NCBI GenBank assembly: GCA_001799045.1
Contig: MGRY01000231.1
Coordinates: forward strand, 3,274 to 29,401
Direction: 5' to 3'
Length of the DNA stretch: 26,128 bases
DNA from: Deltaproteobacteria bacterium RIFCSPLOWO2_02_56_12
Lineage (GTDB): Bacteria > Desulfobacterota > Binatia > UBA9968
Shown: one piece after another, positions 23,873 through 26,128 of the stretch
How positions within the stretch are numbered: position 1 is the first letter of the stretch
Layout: every line of letters starts with the position of its first letter
The notes under the pieces: model-generated
Seen by the model: the letters and a program-made list of their open reading frames with translations, nothing else
What the model was told of the DNA's origin: nothing
Database searches by the model: none
Program-made: the position numbers and the translations under genes

Positions 23873-24713
23873 GCTCCTTCTTTACCCGACTCTCCAATGC
23901 CAGACGATAGACCTCTCTCTTGGAATAGGAAAACTTTTCTCCTAATAGTTCCGCGATCTCTTTAACGCGCAAGCCTTTTCTCTGAAGCCTCTGAATCTCG
24001 GTCTTGATGGCATCCTCTCCAGAGACCGCCACCGCCTCTTTCCCTAAACCCCTTACCGCCAGGGTAACCTCACCGCGCGGTTCCTTATGCTCCACCTGAG
24101 CTATCACCTCACTGAGGCGCCCCCGGATAAACTCCTCGTAGATTTTGCTGATTTCTCTCCCCAGAACCGCCTCCCGGTCACCGAAAATCTCCAGCAGGTC
24201 CGCTAGAGACTCCAGCAGTCTATGGGGAGCCTCATAAAAGATAAGCGTTCTCGTCTCCTCCCGGAGCTTGCGCAGCCGCTCTCGCCGTTCACCTTTTTTG
24301 GCCGGGAGAAAACTTTCGAAAACAAAACGGTCGGTGGGAAGCCCGCTGGCGCTTAAAACCGCAGTCAGGGCCGACGGGCCTGGAATCGGCACAATGCTGA
24401 TCCCCGCTTTGATAGCCTCCGTGACGAGCCGGTAACCGGGATCGGAGATGGTGGGGGTACCCGCATCGGAAACGAGCGCGATATTTTCACCTTGCTCGAG
24501 ACGCGCCACTAAAGCATGGGCCTTAGTTTTTTCATTATGCTCGTGATAGCTCGTCAGAGGTCTGTCGATGCCGTAATGGGTCAGCAGCTTCTTGGTATGG
24601 CGAGTGTCCTCCGCGGCTATGAGGTCGGCTTCCTTGAGGATGCGCAGCCCACGCAGCGTTATATCTTCAAGGTTACCGATCGGGGTAGCAACGATGTAGA
24701 GCGTTCCAGGCAT
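23862..24713 (-). CDS. rsmI: 16S rRNA (cytidine1402-2'-O)-methyltransferase RsmI
   Basis: A 283-residue SAM-dependent methyltransferase that modifies the ribose of C1402 in the ribosomal decoding centre. Family motifs are clear: LYIVATPIGNLEDITLR (5-21), AEDTRHTKKLL (34-44), VSDAGTPTISDPG (about 81-93), PIPGPSALTAVLSASGLPTDRF (about 113-134) and FYEAPHRL. The C-terminal segment (240-283) is a helix-turn-helix-like domain seen in many RsmI proteins. The start ATG 24713 gives the standard opening MPGTLYIVATPIGNLEDIT. It stands alone on the minus strand, followed tail to tail by the acylphosphatase gene. In many bacteria this gene adjoins yraN and lpoA-like genes, which are absent here. Confidence 0.97.
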   Translation of the reverse strand: MPGTLYIVATPIGNLEDITLRGLRILKEADLIAAEDTRHTKKLLTHYGIDRPLTSYHEHNEKTKAHALVARLEQGENIALVSDAGTPTISDPGYRLVTEAIKAGISIVPIPGPSALTAVLSASGLPTDRFVFESFLPAKKGERRERLRKLREETRTLIFYEAPHRLLESLADLLEIFGDREAVLGREISKIYEEFIRGRLSEVIAQVEHKEPRGEVTLAVRGLGKEAVAVSGEDAIKTEIQRLQRKGLRVKEIAELLGEKFSYSKREVYRLALESRVKKEPIS

Positions 24714-25010
24714 GACTCAAACCTTTTCCAAAACAGTTGATAGAAACTTATCTATTTCCTCCGACCTCGGGGAGGCAGCTCTCAGGCCAGTGGAAATAAG
24801 CCGCTGCCTTGAACGAAACTTGTACGTCCGGTTCCCCTGGCCTTCGCTCTCCTCCCCTCGGTCTGCCTGGAGGTGTCTTGAAGGGGTGCTATCTCCTCGC
24901 TTCGCTCGGAATCTCAGATTTCAGATCTCAGATTTGAAATTTGAGATTTGCCATTTGAGATCCCGAAGGGCCTGCATCGGCCCGGAAAGATACTTCCAGG
25001 CAGCCTCTCT
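24714..25010. other. Gap of about 300 bp between nadE and rsmI, no gene
   Basis: No convincing reading frame with a start signal is seen on either strand. It contains an AT-rich repeat (24908-24963: CTCAGATTT, GATTTGAAA and related words) and a small GGGCC/GGCCC hairpin near 24969-24984 that lacks a T tract. It also contains a stretch near 24798-24834 that faintly resembles the 3' strand of a group II intron domain V. The rsmI promoter should lie at 24714-24800, but no box pair stands out. Confidence 0.5.
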
Positions 25011-25832
25011 CTACTTCCCCCAATCCCTCGCGTAGCGGAAATCCCGGTCGATGGTGCGTTGTGAGACCTTGGCGATAACCGGAAGGCGCCTCTTGAATTG
25101 AGAATTCATGATCCGGAGCGTCACCTCGTCAATAAACTTCTCCGGAAAGCCGGCGGTGACGAGCTCCGGCCGCGAATAGCGCTCATCGACCATGAGATAG
25201 AGAAGCTTATCCACCTCCCGATAGCTGAAACCGAGCTCCCCCTCGTCGGTCTGTCCCGCCCAGAGGTCCGCAGAAGGCTGCTTTTGCACAATGACCTCCG
25301 GCACCCCGACCGCTTCGGCCAGGGCCCAAATCTGTGTCTTATACAAATCGCCCAGCGGGTTGATTGCCGAAGCCATGTCGCCGTAGAGAGTCCCGTAGCC
25401 GAGCAACAGCTCGGTCTTGTTGCTGGTCCCCAAGACCAGGGCGTTCCACCTTGCCGAATGATCGTAGAGGATGGTCATTCGCTCTCGCGCCATCTTGTTT
25501 CCCCGCCTCCTTTGATCTGCATCGGGAAAGCGCTCAAAGTAGGCATCGATCTGAGGCGTAATATCCACAGTAAGCGACTCTATGGAGCTTTTCCTGACAA
25601 CCAGTTCCGCATGGGCCAGGCTTTCCGGATTCGAACTTTTGTAAGGCATCATGATACCCATGACGTTGCGCGGCCCAAGGGCCTCGGCCGCCAGCATGGC
25701 GCTGAGCCCCGAGTCCACGCCGCCCGACAGCCCTACTACGACGCGATGGACCCCTACCTTCTCCACCTCATTGCGGATAAACGAGACAAGGATCTGACGG
25801 AGCAGCGTGACATTGGTCGGAATCTGAATCAT
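25011..25832 (-). CDS. nadE: NH3-dependent NAD+ synthetase NadE
   Basis: A 273-residue enzyme of the N-type ATP pyrophosphatase family that makes NAD+ from deamido-NAD+, ATP and ammonia, the last step of NAD synthesis. The pyrophosphate loop is SGGVDSG (36-42). Other family motifs are LGTSNKTELLLGYGTLYGDMASAINPLGDLYKTQIW (134-169) and KQPSADLWAGQTDEGELGFSY (183-203), which carry the NAD and ATP contacts. There is no N-terminal nitrilase (glutaminase) domain, so it relies on free ammonia or a separate glutaminase. Length is usual for the short form. It stands alone, flanked on both sides by AT-rich repeats, with no visible terminator. Two NAD-linked genes, ligA and possibly the RES gene, share the window, but no operon links them. 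Confidence 0.97.
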   Translation of the reverse strand: MIQIPTNVTLLRQILVSFIRNEVEKVGVHRVVVGLSGGVDSGLSAMLAAEALGPRNVMGIMMPYKSSNPESLAHAELVVRKSSIESLTVDITPQIDAYFERFPDADQRRRGNKMARERMTILYDHSARWNALVLGTSNKTELLLGYGTLYGDMASAINPLGDLYKTQIWALAEAVGVPEVIVQKQPSADLWAGQTDEGELGFSYREVDKLLYLMVDERYSRPELVTAGFPEKFIDEVTLRIMNSQFKRRLPVIAKVSQRTIDRDFRYARDWGK

Positions 25833-25882
25833 AAATCAGGCATTAGGCAATAGGCGTAAGGTTGGTTCGGCACCCTCGGCCC

Positions 25883-26018
25883 ATTGCAAAATGCAAATTG
25901 CAAACTGCAAAATTAAAACTTTTCATTTTTCATTTTGACTTTTTCCTTTTGCCTTTCCTCTTCGGCCCTTTAACCCCTTCACCCTTTAACCCTTGAACTT
26001 TTGAACCCTTGAACCCCT
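25883..26018. repeat. AT-rich intergenic repeats, both families side by side
   Basis: Positions 25883-25936 carry TGCAAAA/TTTGCAA-type words, ending in TTTTCATTTTTCATTTTG. Positions 25964-26018 carry five or six copies of a CCCTTTAACCCTTGAACC word with small variations. Both also occur at 12631-12717. The second block overlaps the 3' end of the partial gene on the minus strand. Confidence 0.75.
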
Positions 26019-26128
26019 GATCTTTTCTTGTTTGGAATGGCCGTTCCCGAATACGCATCAACTCATTGATGGTAAGATCCAGATCTTCGTCTCTGAGAAG
26101 CGGCGCCATGGTTCTCTTACGGCGGACC
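25930..26128 (-). CDS. 3' end of an unrecognised gene with a repeat-encoded Lys/Gly tail
   Basis: A minus-strand frame is open from the right edge to a TGA at 25930-25932. From the first internal ATG (26109) it reads MAPLLRDEDLDLTINEL, then MRIRERPF, then a tail in which FKG, VQGLKG and VKG recur. The tail is exactly what the CCCTTTAACCCTTGAA repeat encodes on this strand, and it ends in a run of Lys and Arg. Whether the gene starts at 26109 (59 residues) or is the end of a longer gene is not decidable, because six further codons are open to the edge. I do not recognise the family. Confidence 0.45.
   Translation of the reverse strand, partial: VRRKRTMAPLLRDEDLDLTINELMRIRERPFQTRKDQGFKGSKVQGLKGEGVKGPKRKGKRKKSK

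Noticed and set aside
24960..25010. GGGCC/GGCCC hairpin after nadE considered as its terminator
   Set aside because: The stem is only five pairs and no T tract follows on the minus strand.
12631..26018. Regular short repeats considered as CRISPR arrays
   Set aside because: The repeats are 7-17 nt words in direct contact with no unique spacers, and no cas gene is present.

Overview
The window reads as ordinary chromosome of a Gram-negative bacterium. Lipoproteins, an inner-membrane Opp-type transporter and single-RRM, greA, ligA, rsmI and nadE housekeeping genes support this. G+C looks moderately high throughout except at the left edge, which is clearly richer in A+T. The gene mix and the many AT-rich intergenic palindromes recall deltaproteobacterial (Desulfobacterota-like) genomes, but there is no rRNA or phylogenetic marker here, so that is a weak inference. 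Almost everything is on the minus strand; only ligA and an acylphosphatase gene are on the plus strand.

Left edge (1-1600): an accessory island. It holds a RES-domain (NAD+-degrading toxin family) gene cut by the window edge, a decayed 66-bp copy of the 3' end of the neighbouring VWA gene, and a Phd/YefM-RelE type toxin-antitoxin pair. The pair has a readable promoter with three alternating TGGTC/GACCA half-sites, and its -35 box overlaps the stop codon of the VWA gene.

1592-11947: a six-gene MoxR-VWA ('Bat'-like) operon with genes overlapping or 2 nt apart. In transcription order it encodes a secreted/membrane protein, a six-TM permease-like protein, a three-TM helical protein, a MoxR AAA+ ATPase, a DUF58 protein, and a 1443-residue membrane protein carrying three separate VWA domains. 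That last protein looks like a fusion of proteins usually encoded separately. The likely role is chaperone-like, envelope-linked quality control or assembly; the substrate is unknown.

11988-12613: greA, with a leader that contains a promoter candidate, a hairpin and a strong intrinsic terminator just before the start codon. This arrangement resembles the E. coli greA leader that yields GraL RNAs.

12689-20984: a long operon encoding a TPR lipoprotein, a LolB-like/DUF4292-type lipoprotein and a complete peptide ABC importer (OppA, B, C, D, F). A 70-bp imperfect palindrome sits exactly between oppA and oppB.

21058-25832: ligA (divergent from the TPR operon), an RRM RNA-binding protein, acylphosphatase, rsmI and nadE. 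The last 200 bases hold the 3' end of an unrecognised gene whose tail is written in the local intergenic repeat.

A recurrent theme is two families of AT-rich intergenic repeats, based on the words TTTGCAA/TTTGAAA and CCTTTAACCCTTGAA. They occur in at least six gaps and in two places have run into gene ends. I see no CRISPR array, tRNA, rRNA or intact insertion sequence.
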